From contig JAHRHY010000001.1 in assembly GCA_019671135.1 (NCBI GenBank), positions 248,001 through 312,000 on the forward strand: DNA of 64,000 bases, given 5' to 3'. A program made the translations under genes and the position numbers. Positions within the stretch are counted from its first letter, which is position 1. Each line of letters begins with the position of its first letter. The notes beneath the pieces are model-generated. The model saw nothing but the letters and a program-made list of their open reading frames with translations. It ran no database searches and was not told the origin of the DNA. The stretch is from Linnemannia hyalina (Eukaryota > Mortierellomycota > Mortierellomycetes > Mortierellales > Mortierellaceae). This document shows, in pieces, positions 36,486 through 49,922 of this stretch.

Positions 36486-37383
36486 GATGTTCAGCAGGAC
36501 TGTGAAAATATGCAGGAATCATGTATGAACAAGGATCTTTCTTTACAACCCACCAACCTCCCCGCTCGCCCGATGTTAGAAGACTATCAACCCGGAAACA
36601 TCATTACTCTCGAAAAAATGAAAAAAGCAACAAAAAAAAATTAGTATGGAAATCGACCCTCAGGAAAGAATGTTTTGAAAAGAAAAAAAAAATAAAGCAT
36701 CCGGCACTGTCGGAATCGATTTGTGAACCATTCACTATTCATCATGTATTAAAAAAAACGATCGGCCATTTCTTCACCTCACCACTGTCAGAAACCCATG
36801 AAGCAAGCTAGCCATTTCAACGCGTTGGCAAAAAGGGCAAAATGAGAATGGTTTTTTAATGGATATGATACAGAAAAAAGGAAAGAAGAGAAAGAAAAAG
36901 AATTATTTGGATGGGTTGGGGAAAGTGGCGTTGGAAAAAAGGGAAGAGACGAGAAAAGAAGGGTAGAAAAGATAACAGGAATGACACGTGGAAATGGCCA
37001 AAAAAACAAAGGTTTGGTTTTTTACAGCCTAATTGTGCATTCCTGCTCCTGGTGACGATGCATGAAGAACTCTGTCGACGGGAGAGGATGGTTGGGGAGG
37101 GACCAAAGTGTGGGAAGGGAGGAGGAGGGAGGATCGGCAAAAAAGTAATATGAGAAGATGGGAGGACAAACAAAGAGCACTTGAAAGTTGTCTATCCCTT
37201 CCCTTTTTCCTGCCGATGTCGTGGTGATAATGGTAAGGCGGTAGGTAGGTGATGATGGTAAACTGTTGTATTTTGGTGTTGGTTTGCTGTTGGTTTGCTG
37301 TTGTTGTGGCTGCTGTCTCCTCAGTTCAGTCGCATGAAAAAAGACATCAGGAACAACCTGCACGCTCCTTGCGTGCCCTTGCT
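36486..37383. other. Convergent spacer between COX7A and PKA, no gene seen
   Basis: About 900 nt, A-rich on the plus strand, with purine-rich tracts at 36870-36980. Open frames are low complexity. Confidence 0.5.
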
Positions 37384-40300
37384 TTAAAAGTTCATGAACA
37401 ATGAACGGTAAGGATCGCCTGTCTGTCCAGCTTCTTCGTCGACGACCTCGGGATACTTTTCAAAATTGCTGGTGTCGCCTGGGTGAATACTTGGTGGAAC
37501 TATCGGTGCGCCCACGGTCTTGTCCAACAAGCCCTGCCAATCCACGCCCCGGAACCATTTATGGTTCTTAATGTCATCCGATCCACCCTATAAAGTTTGG
37601 GAAAGAAGAGAAGTGTGAGACAGCGGAAAAAAACGCTAACAGTCGTGATCAAGCCTCAAATAGCCGACATGAGTCTCCAACAGCTTAAACAACAGCCCAC
37701 CAAGCCCAGCCCAGACAGGCCACTCCAAGCGCCCATGCTCCTAAATGCTCATTCCTCTTTCTTCATACCTTCAAGTTGCCGAGTCGCTTAGTTCGGTCAG
37801 CGGTCAGGAGTTTTTTGATGAGATCCTTGGCGGTAGGGTCGATATGCGGAGGGAAATAGATCCGTCCTGCAAGAATCTTTTCGTAGATGCCAAAAGGGTT
37901 GTCGTCAAAGAAGGGTGGGTATCCAGCTAGCATCTCAAAGATCAGAATACCGAGTGCCCACCAATCGACCGCTTTGCCGTGTCCTTTCGACTGGATGATC
38001 TCTGGTGCAAGGTATTCTGGTGTTCCGCATAGCGTCCAGGTTCTATTTTTCGTTGTCCATTGAAATATGATAGGCGTTTAGGATAAAGATCTCTGAATCG
38101 AGACTGCCATGGCTTCTCGAACAAAATGTATGCTCCAGATAACAATAATGAAGGCATGTTGCCGTACCGGTCCACAACATGCTTGGCGAATCCGAAATCA
38201 GTAATCTTGACATGTCCAGCCGAGTCCAGCAACAAGTTCTCTGGCTTCAGATCACGGTAGATAATATCTTTCGAGTGCAGGTATTCGATTGCCAGTACGA
38301 TTTCTGCTGCATAGAACCGCGTCATATCGTTGGTGAACTGTCCAGCCTTGCGCAAATGTGAGAAAAGTTCGCCTCCGATCACATACTCCAACAGCATGTA
38401 TAAGTGGCGATCATCCTGAAATGTCGTGAACCTGGTTCGATCGCGTCATTTGTAAAAATGAAATGAAAATATAGGAGTGAGAATGATAAGTCGGACATGT
38501 TTTCAGATAACGATTCATTAGCATCATTTTTTTTTGCCTGCAGCCATACAGAGACAAAAAACTTACAGGTTGACGATAAATGGGTAGTGAACCTGTGCAA
38601 GGATCTGCTTCTCCGAGTTGATGTGCTCAACCTGCTTTAGCCGCACAACTTCGGACTTTTTGAGGACCTTCATGGCATAGAACGTCTGGTTCTGTCGAAA
38701 CTTTGTCAAGTAGACCCGTCCAAAAGTTCCCGTTCCTATTTTTCCACAAAGTGAATGATATCAGATGAAAACAAACAAAGAAAAGAATAAGGGGGGTTAG
38801 ATTATGGATATTAAGATCGGTCTACCATTTCCAGGCATGATTTAGCGCACTGTCTCTTTTTTTCTCATCTTTTTTTTCCTTTCCGCTTGTTTTTGAGCAT
38901 GGTCCCATTTAGCCCTTGTCCAATGCCCTCACTGTGCTTTTGTAATGGGTGTTATTGGAATTGAATCAATTCTGTTTGAATTGGCCTCCCTTAAAAAAAT
39001 GCCGATGGAATGAATGTACAAATGAAAGATAAATGAAAACATGGGCTTTGATGTGTCCTGCTCTCTCGCCTCTCTCCCTCTGTTCGTGTACATCTTTATT
39101 TCACATTCGCCCTTTTGTCCCACTTTTTTTAGACCACATTGTCCATCTCGTCAGAGAGAAAGATAAGAAAACGAGAGCGTCGTCAAATGAGCTTTGGGGG
39201 AGAAGGGGGGAAGTGGAGAAGGGGAGAGAAAAAAGACATGAATGAGAATTGTCTACTACTCCGCGACAAAGGGTAGAGGAATGAGAGGAAGAGCGATTGA
39301 AGAGGGCGGAAATGTGTGTGAATGTTGTCCCAGAGAGTCGGAATGATCAGTAACAGTGACAGTGGTGACCCCATTTCATATTTTAATCAGTCTGAGTGGA
39401 ACCCATCCAGTCGCACCAAAGTGTATATGTGATCAATCAAAATCACCATCATCAATCATTCAAAACCGCTTGTGCCTGAAATAAGAGTGATGTTGAAACA
39501 GGCAGGGTGCACAAATGATACACAAAGGAAGCAAACAGAATAGACCACAATAGAACAAACAAACTGTTGCTGTTGTTGTCAAGCCATCCTTCGTGTTTCC
39601 CATCCCCGATCGATGAGAGTCAACAAAAGAAATGTAGAAAAAAATATAAAAAAGCCAGTGAGCACAAGGCAAAAGCCGATTTCTCCTCGGTCAAGAAGAA
39701 AGGACACACGACAAGGGCGAGTGAGTGCTTCTGGTCGTGACAAGTGTTGATGGGTTGATCTGGTTTAGATCTATTTCTTCCCGTAGGATAAACACACACA
39801 CACGGCACTCATAGAGGATCTTTTTTCCTTTCTCTTTCATTGCCTCAATGTCTCTGTCTGCTCTCTCTTTCCCTTCCCGCGCTTACGCTCGTCATCATCC
39901 AGCGTCATTTTGGACTAAAAAAGTCCGCTCTCCACTGGCTTGATCTCTTTCTCTTTTTCTCTCTTTTTTTTGGTGCTCTCGTTGTTGTTGTTGTATCGTT
40001 CGCTTCACTTGTGATGGCGACAAAGGGAGAAAAATAGCTGGGTGGGGATCAATCGGATGTGGTGCACGAAGGAGAATAAAATGGACTGAGGGATGTAAAG
40101 AAAAGGGACAGTGTGAGAGCGGGGGGAAGAAACCAGGGCATAGCGAATTGACTTCATCCGTGTGGTACGAAGAGTTGTGCGTGTGTTGCTTGTGGTGGTG
40201 CGGTGCGCTGCGTGTGTGTTGGTAGAAATGAGAGAATGTGTGTGTGCTGTTGGTTGTTGGTGCTGGTGTTGTTGTTATTGAGTTGCTTGTCCCTTTTACC

Positions 40301-42486
40301 ACTCTGGGAATATGTGTGCTTGACCAACAACCAGCAAACCCTCCTCCCATCATCCCCAAAATACTTGACCAGAGGTATGTTTAAACCAACAAAAAAAAAA
40401 AAAAAAAAAAAAAACCATAAAATACACACTCGCACACAACAAACACAAAACAGCAAAAACGGTCTTTCGGCCATCCGTCTGTCCATGGGGGGAAGGGGGG
40501 AAGGAGAGAGGGAATAGAACAGGGTCAAGGGACAGAAGAAGAGGACGTGTCTGTGTGTACGATGTCCATTCTCACTCACTCCAGGAACAAACTCGTCATA
40601 GACAAAGAAGCATCGAAGAAAAAAAATACGGGCATGTGCGAGTCACCTCAGGCATTCGTCGGAAAACAGTGGATTAAATATAAAAAAAAAAGCCTTTGTT
40701 CATCCTGACCGTGTTAGACTGAGGTGGTCTTCCTTCCCAAGAGTATCTCTCCAAAGAGGCACATCGCAACCCTTGGTATGTGAGTGAGTGAGTGAGTGAT
40801 GAGGGAGACAGGCGTGTGGTCAAGGTAACAACTTTCTGTCCGTTCCGTTTGTCGTGTCCGACCGTCGGTCTCTGTTGATATTGTTCACAGATTTTACATG
40901 GTAGTCCTCTTCATTTTTATTATGCCCGATGCAAGGATTGGATGGGTAATGTGTCCTTGCGTTGTTGTTGTTGTTGTTGTTTCTCTGTGCCCTTTCTCTC
41001 ATTCACTTTTCTCTCTCCACTTTGCTCTCATGTCGCACACGGTTGTGCATTCATCCCCTCACGCCCACACCAAACCATGTCATCGTTTGTTTTCTCTGTC
41101 CTTTTTGCTCTCTGACTCTATCTCTATCTCTTTCTCACTTTTTGTTTGTTTGTTTATGCTCTTTTCCGCCTGCCTGTCGGTCTGGTTTGTGATGATGGAT
41201 GGGCAGACAGAGTCTCCACCTCATCCAGGCGAGCTCTCTTCCATTGACCCCAAATGGCTCGATCTCGGTTTTTTTCATATATAGATGGTTCTTTCTGTTC
41301 ATTCTTGGATGATCCATCCATAATGAACAGAACAGCAGTGGTGATCTATCAGTTCAGGAACAATCACTTCAATCCGCCCAGGAACAATCAATCAAGTGCC
41401 AGAAACCTCTTGATATTCTTTTTTGTTCCCTCAACTCAGTGGGCTTGTGAAGGTTTGTGTGCCTCCCATCACGATTTTATCAACCCACCTCTTTTTTTTA
41501 GGTCTTCCTTTCCCCCGGAGTCTCCAACTCGTAGCATCTCCCTCCCCTTTCTTCAATTCGGCCTTGATTTCGACCTCCTCTCTTTTCCTTTGTTCTTTTT
41601 CCCATTGTGCCTCAAAGTCCCGGACAAGAAGAACAAGGAGGAGGAGGGGTAAGTGGAGAGACAACCACTTACTCTCAAACCTCCTTCTCTGTTTCCCTTC
41701 CTTCCCCTTTGGGGCTGGTGCCTGTCGCTGTTGTCTGATGCCTCTCTGTCCTCTGCCTGCAAAGGTTAACCTCGTCCCTTTTCCTCAACGCACTCACTCT
41801 CAACAAGAAAAAAAGAAAATGAATAAACTGATGGACCAATAGCAACAACAAAGAAGCCGAAATCATAAAATAAAAAGAGCGATCCCCAATAAAAGGCTCG
41901 CTGTTCCTTCCTAACTGTAGGTGTGGTCGGTCTTTTTCGTCTTTGGCTTCATATTACTCTTCTTCTTCTCCTTCTTCATCCTCACAGGGTGCGTGTGCTG
42001 TCAATCATTCATTGAATGAATTGCTCTTGTGTGTGGGGGAGGGGAATGGAGGGGCAGAAAAGAAAAGTTTCGCCTCGTCGAAAGAAAGTGGATTGGGTGG
42101 GGTAGTGCAGGTGGGGTGAATAATAAACAATGAAAAAGGGACGAGGCGATTTATCAAAATCGGCAAATGCTCTGTCCTTTATCTTCTTGCCATAGTTGTT
42201 GCTTACCTAGGGTCTCCAAGAGGTCAAAGTCCCTGAGGCCATATTGAGGTGTGGCCTCAAAAAAAGGACTCTTTGATGGACGGACAATCTGTCCCTGTGC
42301 GTTGATGTAGGAGCCGTCGTTGAAGAGGTCGTGTGGGTGGGTGCTGTTCTCCTGGGCGGCGAGACGGGCATATTTTTCCTGTAGGCGAAGTTGGTGTTCC
42401 TGAAACTGTTCTTGACGCATCGCATCATCGTGGGAGGAAGCCATAGCCATGCCGCCTGGCTCCATATTGGCGTGTCCGTTACTCAT
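37384..42486 (-). CDS. cAMP-dependent protein kinase catalytic subunit
   Basis: Exons in coding order are 42486-42207, 38735-38567, 38431-38168, 38042-37769 and 37587-37384, in phase, giving 396 residues. Exon 1 encodes a regulatory N-terminus and the start of the kinase fold, [13 protein letters not shown]. Exon 2 continues with [20 protein letters not shown]. Key residues: glycine loop G94-T-G-T-F-G99, Lys116 in [21 protein letters not shown], activation loop [18 protein letters not shown] and DWWALG, and the C-terminal hydrophobic tail PYRSLFMNF where FxxF is usual. This is an AGC kinase of PKA type, released from its regulatory subunit by cAMP. The first intron is 3471 nt, more than ten times the local norm. 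A 13-nt alternative first exon (MPGN, 38838-38826) also fits the same acceptor but would drop the first beta strand. Confidence 0.93.
38736..42206 (-). other. Giant first intron of the PKA gene
   Basis: The donor is G|GTAAGC at 42206 and the acceptor is AAATAG at 38736. No protein-coding blocks are seen on either strand. It contains an A24 run (40391-40414), GTT/GT-rich and CT-rich tracts, a (GTGA)n stretch near 40781-40797, and a possible alternative first exon at 38826-38838 (ATGCCTGGAAATG, then GTAGAC). Confidence 0.7.
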
Positions 42487-45400
42487 GGGGAGGGGAGGGG
42501 ATAGATATTATTAGATGTATAGAATAGATATACTGGAAGGTGAAGAGACTGGAGTATAACAAGAGAGGAAGGAGGAGGACCAGAAAAGGTGGACGAGGAG
42601 GGTGGGAGTGTAGTTGAAGATTTGTTTGTGTTTTTCTGTGTTTGTTTGTTGTTTGTTGTTGTGAGGGTGGTGTGATAGAAAGATAGCGTGTGCGTGTGTG
42701 TATATGTGTATATGCGTGCGCGTGTGTGAGGTTGGGTAATGAGATTGAGTGTGGGGTGTGGCGGGAGAGTGTCGTCAATAATTGAATGCGGGGTTGCAGT
42801 TGTTATTGTTGTCTGTTGTTTGTGTTGTTGCTTGTGTGATGAGGATGGGCGAGAGGTGAGTGTATGGCTGTAAGTGAGGGAGTGAATGAGGATGAGACAG
42901 AGTGAGGAGCGAGGATTGAAGAAGGGAAAGGTAGGAAGGAAGTGGATGACGAGAAAAGAAAAGAGGCAAGACTGAGTGTGTGAGCTAGTGAGTGAGTGAT
43001 GTCGGAGGATGAAGATGAAAAAGGAAGAGAAAGAGAAGAGTGAGTCGGAATGATTGATGAGAAAAAGAGAAAAGGGAAAAAGAGAGGGTGAGAGAAAGAG
43101 AGAGAGAAAGAGACAGAACGAGAAGGAAAGGATCCCGTGGTCAGACGCAAAAAAAAAAGGGACGAGAAAGAGAAAAAGAAGTCAACAAAAGTCAACAACA
43201 ACAAATCAAATAACCTTGTTCACAGACAGGGGAGAAGGAGAAGGGAAAGGAAAAGGAAAAGGGGAAAGAGAAAGAGAAAAGGAAAGGAAGGAGAGAAACG
43301 ACAGCGAAAAACGAACGAAGGAGGACCAAAGAAAGGGATGATGGGTAAGTGGGTGGTACTACAATAAAAAGCATAAGTATGTCCACCATTGGATCGAAAA
43401 GGATTCCCTTGGTTGTTCTACAGTACGATCACCATGGACCCGACAGCTTTGCTCATCCCCCCATCGAACACACATACACATACTCCAAGGGATTATTTCA
43501 ACTAAACCACAATTTGCCACCACACCAGTTCCGCGTACGGACAGATGTAGCATTCCTTACTTCTTACTCGCTTTAAGACTATGCACCTGCATTGTCACGA
43601 GGATCAAACCTCATCTCCTACTGTCACTTGGCCACCCGCTCGGATGCTCCATGTCTCACGACTTATCATCTGCCTCTGCAGATCCCATCTTTTACTTTAA
43701 TATGATGCCAGTTTAGGTACCGTTCGCATGCTGCATCCAGCTCATCATCCCATAACCGATCGATGGATGGCATTCAGTGACCTACAGAGATTCCCCCTGA
43801 ATTTTTGGCGGCAATCTTCGATGTGTGCACTGTGTCCCCCCACCCTCACTCACTTCACTCACTCACTTCACTTGCTAACAACAAATATTAGCTCACTTCA
43901 TTTCATTCCATCCATTCAGTTCATACAACAGCATGTCCCTTTCAAAAGTGAGCAAATAAAAAGCAGATGCGGCTTTGACCCTCTCTCCCCCGCCTCTTTC
44001 CTTCCCTTCCCTTCCGTTCATATCATCCATTCGCGCGCTCTCCACTCTCAAAAACAAGACATCATGCGATCGATCAATGCCCTGTCTCTGCCTCGCCTCT
44101 CCCCCATCTCCGTCTGTCCGTCCATCCATCGATGCATCCATCCCATCCCGTGTGTTTACAAAAATATCTCCAGATCAGGACGTTTTCCCTCTTCTTTTTT
44201 GGACGCTCTCCAACATTACAAACTGTGGTTTTTTTTTTCTATTTTCAGTGCATGCCTGCCTGCTTGCCTGCCTGCGCCGCCAGTCAATAGGTCCGTCCAC
44301 TCCCCCTAAGCTTCAGACGGCGTCTACCATATCTCGTATGAGCGAGAAAAAAAGAAAAAAAAAGAAAAAAAAAAGAGCCAGAGCCAGAGCATCTACGCTA
44401 GAGTAAGCGTAGCATGCCTTTGGGCGAAATCCAAAACACAAAAACAAAAGAGAGGAAATGGCTGAGAAGGTATGAGAATGAGAGGTTATTACAGAAACTG
44501 GGCACACAAGGAAGGGCCTAAGCCCAAACACCGCCAAGAAGATCAATAAGAAACAAGTTACCAGTGTTTTTTTGACTATGTTTGAAGATCAGGAATGTGA
44601 TGCGGTGGAAGAATTAGACTAACAAGGAGAAGGAGGTCAAACTATCGAACGAACAACTTTTTTTTTTTTTTTTTTTTTTTGCTTAGTAATGATATAACTC
44701 CAGACAAAGGAACCGGCTCGGCCAACAGGAAAATAAAAACGAGAAATATCTCCAGATCCAGCAGATCCTTGCGAACTCAAGTCTCTGAGACTGGTGGCGA
44801 TACATATTTCATGATACTTATTCATCAATTAGGATCTTAGGTGATGGTGGTGGGACAAGGTACCTTTTTTTTGGCATGGATGTGGATACAGGTATGGGTA
44901 TGATGTTGAATGAGGATGGAAAGGTGATCGATGGACCCCGGAAGGATAGAGCATCCGAGACCGCGTCTTGTACATCACAACGCGAGACAAAAATCCAGAA
45001 TGTGTCTTTCCAATCTTGTGGAAGGAGAGAACATAGGAGTGACAAGTCGCGACTGTGTCGAAAGGTGGATGGCCGTTTCCGTAGAGGGTCTGAGCAGGCA
45101 TTTTTCATTATTTGCCAGTGGGTGTTCATGCGCTCGCGTTACAAAGGAGATAAGGAGATGTCAACCAACAATTCTCTTTCTCATATCTTTGATGGTCAGG
45201 TGAGAGAATACTATCAGGTTAGAAGAAACTCGACCTCTTATTAGTGGCAAGGTAACGCCCCTGCCAATTGTTCATTCTACCAACGACAAAGAAAACCTGG
45301 TTTGAGAGGATCCTAAAAAGAGTCGGAAACAGCGTTCATTACTTGGTGGCACATGTCTCATGTCATGTCCCACAAAAATAGATTAACTGGCAAATTGGAT

Positions 45401-45839
45401 GCCGGGGTGCTGGGGCTGGCTTAGCAACAATGGCCGGGGATCATCTTGATGGCGATGATGATGGCCCTGGATCATGGATCATGGTCTAGTATGTCGGCAA
45501 CGGTGGACACTCCGTATAATTCTTCAATTGATGTCCCTCTTTGTCGCTCAACGTCCATGTACTGTACGCTTCACTCACCTCCATTCTCATCCAGCCCTCC
45601 GCTCTCATATCACTCTCTTCCAAATCCTCGTTGCCTTGTGTTGTCTCCTTCTCCTTCTCTCTCACTCACACACACTCACTGTCACATCCTTCCCTTCTCT
45701 CCATTCACATTCACATTCATCCCTCCCATCCACCCTCCCTTCTCCTCCTCCTGCTCTTTCGACAACCTTCTATCCTTGACGACCTAAACGCCCCAGCGAC
45801 CACAACAGTAGCAACAACAACACAATACATCAACGGGCC
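42487..45839. other. Intergenic, about 3.35 kb, no supported gene
   Basis: This is a divergent upstream region between PKA and TMEM170. It has GT/TG-rich and GA-rich low-complexity tracts (42600-43330), a T23 run (44658-44680) and a (CT)-rich TMEM170 leader (45580-45770). Frames near 44637-45244 look slightly less random but show no domain. I cannot support a gene there. Confidence 0.45.
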
Positions 45840-47193
45840 ATGTCCTCTGGCTTCCTCCCACCATCCGACTACAAAACCCCACCATGGCCCTCTCTCTACT
45901 GGCCTGTCACCGACCCCCTCAACCATGGCTACTTCATGTACTACCCCAACGGCAAGTCTCTCTTCTTAGATTACAACAAAACCACCAAAGCCCTTCCTGT
46001 GTATCACACCTAGACCATCTTCACTACCCACCCACTCACCTCTTTTTTTTCTCGTTCCAATTAGACATCTGGCGGTTTACCACCTACTGGACGCTAATCT
46101 TCATCGTCAGTATTTACACCATGGCAGGACTATGGGCGTTCATCGTGTTTAGCAGGAGGCGGTATAAATGGGCGATTCTCCTCCCGGTCTTCTTTTTCGT
46201 CATGGGTGCCTTTATTGCCTTTCTTAGCGGGAGTCTTGTCGGTAAGGGAGAACTAACTTCCGCTCGCAGTGCACTTGCACCACCATGGACTATGGATCAT
46301 GGATAGCAGTTTCGAAACGGAACGAGGAGAGATAGAGAAAAGGGAGGGAAAGGATGTAAGACTTCAAGGATGAGTATGAAGAGGCTGTTGGAACGATCTG
46401 GATTTTATTTTCTGTCGATAAGGAATCGAGGACATTAGATGGAAAGGCAAAGGGAGAACCAGGATACCAGGATGGTTATTATCCTAAGCGACAAAACGCC
46501 ACAGTTATTTCGTAACGGGGCAAACTAGCTATCGATGGAAAGGAAACTCAGGATGTCACCAAATGCGTGGGCAGATGAACACGAGATTCGAACAGGAATT
46601 ATGACTAAAAAAAATCACAGGATGAACTGGCACATGGTCAACACCTCATTAGAAGCACTCAACATACAAACAAAAACAACACCATCTGGCGATAGAAAGG
46701 GTCAAAAGACAAGCGATAAGAGCACAATGGCATGAATTCCAGGGGAGGACCATTTTTTGACAAAGGGGGGGAAGGACAAGGCCGTCAAAAAAAATGAATC
46801 GACATTCATTTTTCTTTTTTCATCAATGGAATATACAACTCAACAAATGTCTGGACAAAGGACAGCACGGCGTCGCTATCTCGATCGACCTTCCAGAACA
46901 CCAACCAGCCATCAGGAGGGAGCTCGCTCCACATGATACCATATCATGGATTTCCAGGGACCACTCGGCTCTTTGATACAATCCAAACGTAGCGGTTACT
47001 CAGGGCAGTAACTAACCCTCCATTTCTCGTTCTCTTAAATTTGCAACACAAATCTATAATAGGATTGGCGATAGCGGCGATCTACAATGCAGGAGCATAT
47101 CGCATGTCGACATGGGTGCCCATGCTATGGGGACTCATCCAAGCCCTCGTCGTCATCATGGGGTCCTACTCCACCGTCACCACCATCCTCTAA
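45840..47193 (+). CDS. TMEM170-family membrane protein
   Basis: Three exons, 45840-45951, 46065-46241 and 47063-47193, in phase, give 139 residues. Intron 1 has a GC donor (AACG|GCAAGT). Three or four transmembrane segments are visible: WTLIFIVSIYTMAGLWAFIV, WAILLPVFFFVMGAFIAFLS, GLAIAAIYNAGAY, and VPMLWGLIQALVVIMGSYS. The FxxYWTLIFxxxxxxxAGLWAF start, the short basic loop RRRYKWA and the GxxIAxxYxAxxxxMSxWxPxxWGLxQ end match the TMEM170 family, which in animals affects ER sheet and nuclear envelope shape. The 821-nt second intron is long for this window and holds no ORF I can support. The gene converges on the GDSL esterase. Confidence 0.75.
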
Positions 47194-47408
47194 AAGTTTT
47201 CACCTGGCCATTCATTCGTTTATTGATGCTGTTCTTCTTTTTTCTCAAGTGTAATCAATCCCTTGTACCATAGCTCTTTTTTTCTTAGTCACCCTAATAC
47301 AACGCCTAATTTCTTCCTCACCTCAGTCGTCTCTCTTCTTCACACACACGCTCAAAGCAATAAAGCAAAAAGTCTAAAATGGCTCTATAATTAATCATAC
47401 ACGTTTGT

Positions 47409-48565
47409 CTAAACAGTTGACGCTGGGACCGGGGGCTTGTTGGCGCAGATCAAGAGGTCCGTCTTGGGATGGTCCACATCCAAATGGCGCCACCACGGTC
47501 CGTGCATTAGCATCTTGGCCGGGTGCCAGGCCTGGTATTTGGTTCTTAAAACCTTCATGATCTCTTCGAAAATCACCTAGATCGTCATGAAAACGAAAAC
47601 ACGCAAAGGGTGTGATCGGTCATGTTAGAAAACATCTTGGACATACCCCGCGACTGGGGGGGAGGGAAGGGGGCGAATAATTAATTACCAGATAGAAAAC
47701 CGAGGCAAAGAGAAAAACTTACGTCGTTGCCTGCAGCGGCGAGGTGCAGCCCATCCTTCAAAAACTCACCCAACGTCCGCTCCCCACCTTTGACTTTCTC
47801 CATCATAATCCCCCAAGTATCAATCACATCCACCTGACACTCCTCCCCCTGCCCATTCCTCTCCGAATACTCCCTCCCCACACTCAAACACACTTCCGCA
47901 TAGGCTTTCGTCACCTCCCAATCGCGATTCATGCTCATACCCCTCTGCTGACACTCCTTCTCCCACGGGCCCTCATTCACGGGTGGTGGGCAGATGAGGA
48001 TAATCCTTGTATGAGGCGAGTAGGTGGGTGATGCTGGGGAGTGGACCATCTCGATGAGGGCGCGGAGGTTTTCTTCGTATCTTTTCAGAGAGGTATGTTG
48101 GGAGGATGGTGGGAGGCAGGCATCATTTGCGCCAAAGAATATGGTCAGGAATTGGATCTTTGAATGTGTTGGCGTGTTGGCGAGAGGGAGGAGTTGCGGG
48201 AGGAGGTGGAGGGCTTGTTCGGATGTGTAACCTATTTTGAGGGACGGTTGGAGGACGTGGGGTTAGATGGTGTATGGTTTTTGGGTCTGATTTTGGATGG
48301 TGCTGGAGGAGGGGGGGGGGTGAGGGTGTACCTGAGAAGCCGCGGTTGATGATATCCAGACGGCGTTGGTAGGCGTTTGCAAGCTGTGCGGCCCACCCGC
48401 GGTCAATGATATCAAACGAGAACTAGAGAAAAAAATGTAAAGGAGCGAAGACTGGTTAAAACGATTGAGAAAAATAAATAAAAATAAGATGATGATGTGC
48501 TTGTGTACCTGGGTGATGGAGTCTCCGAAGAGGAGGAAGCTGTCGAATGAGGTGTATGCGACCAT
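47409..48565 (-). CDS. IAH1: GDSL/SGNH esterase, isoamyl acetate hydrolase-like
   Basis: Exons in coding order are 48565-48509, 48422-48332, 48231-47723 and 47576-47409, in phase, giving 274 residues. The SGNH hydrolase blocks are complete: block I LLFGDSITQ (Ser16), block II INRGFSGYTS (Gly), block III TIFFGANDA (Asn85), and block V DGLHL (Asp209, His212). YTSFDSFLLFGDSITQFSFD and the RGWAAQLANAYQRRLDIINR segment match the IAH1 subgroup, which hydrolyses short-chain acetate esters in the cytosol. No signal peptide is seen. An extra loop (about residues 120-180) makes it longer than yeast Iah1 (238). The gene starts at the first ATG of the open exon. Confidence 0.9.
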
Positions 48566-49070
48566 CGGTTTCTAATGAATGTGATGATCAAATCAAGATT
48601 GTAGGAGGAAGTAGGAGGCGGGTCTCGACTGTCTCACTGACCCATTTGCTCATTTATTTGACGGTCCCAAGCAAAATATAGATATCACTGCCGTACAATA
48701 GAGAAAGAAGAAAAAGGCCTGTGCACTTCCAACAAACAACGAACAATGACGAACAAGTTGATCTACTGCTGGGCCCTCTTTATGGCAACTCCTTGCATTG
48801 CAATGAACCAGCCCAAATGAAGCATAGCTACCATTGTTTATTCTTCTTCCTTATCTCCTGCAATGTAGTCATCAACTATCCTCTGGTGTACTTGCATGAA
48901 TACAAGTTGGAAGGGGTACCAATTGACACCGTTTTTCCTAGTCGGGAACGGTTTCGACTAGACTCCATGAAAGCAACCAATAACCAAGCCCTTCCTCATT
49001 TCTTCCTCCCTCATATGGCCCCAAAACTCCAGAATCTAGCCTCTAGTGCACCAAAGGGAGAAAAAAAGGC
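48566..49070. other. Intergenic between two minus-strand genes
   Basis: No gene is seen. It holds the upstream region of the esterase gene and the 3' flank of the next gene. Confidence 0.5.
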
Positions 49071-49891
49071 TCAACAACTGGGCTGATGATCCCCATCCGA
49101 GAACCAGTGAGTCTTCGTCCGCGGCTCGTTCACAGCCTCTCCTCCTGTGCACCGATGCTGCTCGTCAGAGTTGGCCCCCCTTCTCTTCCACCACGCTGAC
49201 TCTTTGGTCGGCTGTCCCATTGGCACTTGAGAAGGGACACCTGTCATACGATGATGCCCCCACAACGACACCTTATCTCCTCCCTCTCCGGGCCCCGAAC
49301 GCTGGAAATATCGATTGTTCTGCTGTTGCTGATTCCGTCGAGAGGCGACTTGCTCGTCCATGTTTTTGAGGAGATATATGATCACAGCAGGGACAACGAC
49401 AGCATAGAGGAGCTTGAGAACCACACGCCATCGAGACCAAGGCGACCATGGGGCTCCGTTCTCGCCGTGTGCCCACGAGGTAGTGGATGATCGTCGGCGT
49501 TGTGTCGCATGTGAGTTTTGCAGCAGGGAGGAGGTTGGAGGGAGGGAGGAGGTTGGAGGGAGTGAGATGCGTCGTTTCTTGAGCCTCTCAGCTGTGGCTG
49601 TTGCTGATTCTGTTGTTGTTGCTGATTCTGTTGTGATCGGAGGAGCAGGCTGTTGCATATGCACATGTGGCTGCTGCTGATGCTGCAGATGTGTTGGTTG
49701 CTGTGGCGTCAGGCGTTGCGAGGGCGTGAGAGGGGTGGCAGTGGTGTCTTGTTTGTTATCGATATTTCCGTCGTCAGTGCCCAAGTCGTAGCTGCTCAAG
49801 CTGTTGTTCTCACTGTCGCCTTCGTTGGTTTGCTGATGTTGTTGTTGCTGCTGGTCGAAGGGCTCAAAAGTGTTAATGTTGTTTTTGTTGC

Positions 49892-49922
<31 letters not shown>

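Noticed and set aside
38826..38838. MPGN exon as the true start of PKA
   Set aside because: It would delete the first beta strand and leave the kinase starting at its glycine loop. The 42207-42486 exon supplies the missing, family-like sequence in phase. It is kept only as a possible alternative first exon.
44637..45244. Possible gene fragment with frames on both strands
   Set aside because: Composition looks somewhat coding, but no domain, start context or splice partner could be found on either strand.
46575..46595. GTTCGAATC-type tRNA B box on the minus strand
   Set aside because: No A box or cloverleaf can be formed around it, and it lies in a TMEM170 intron.
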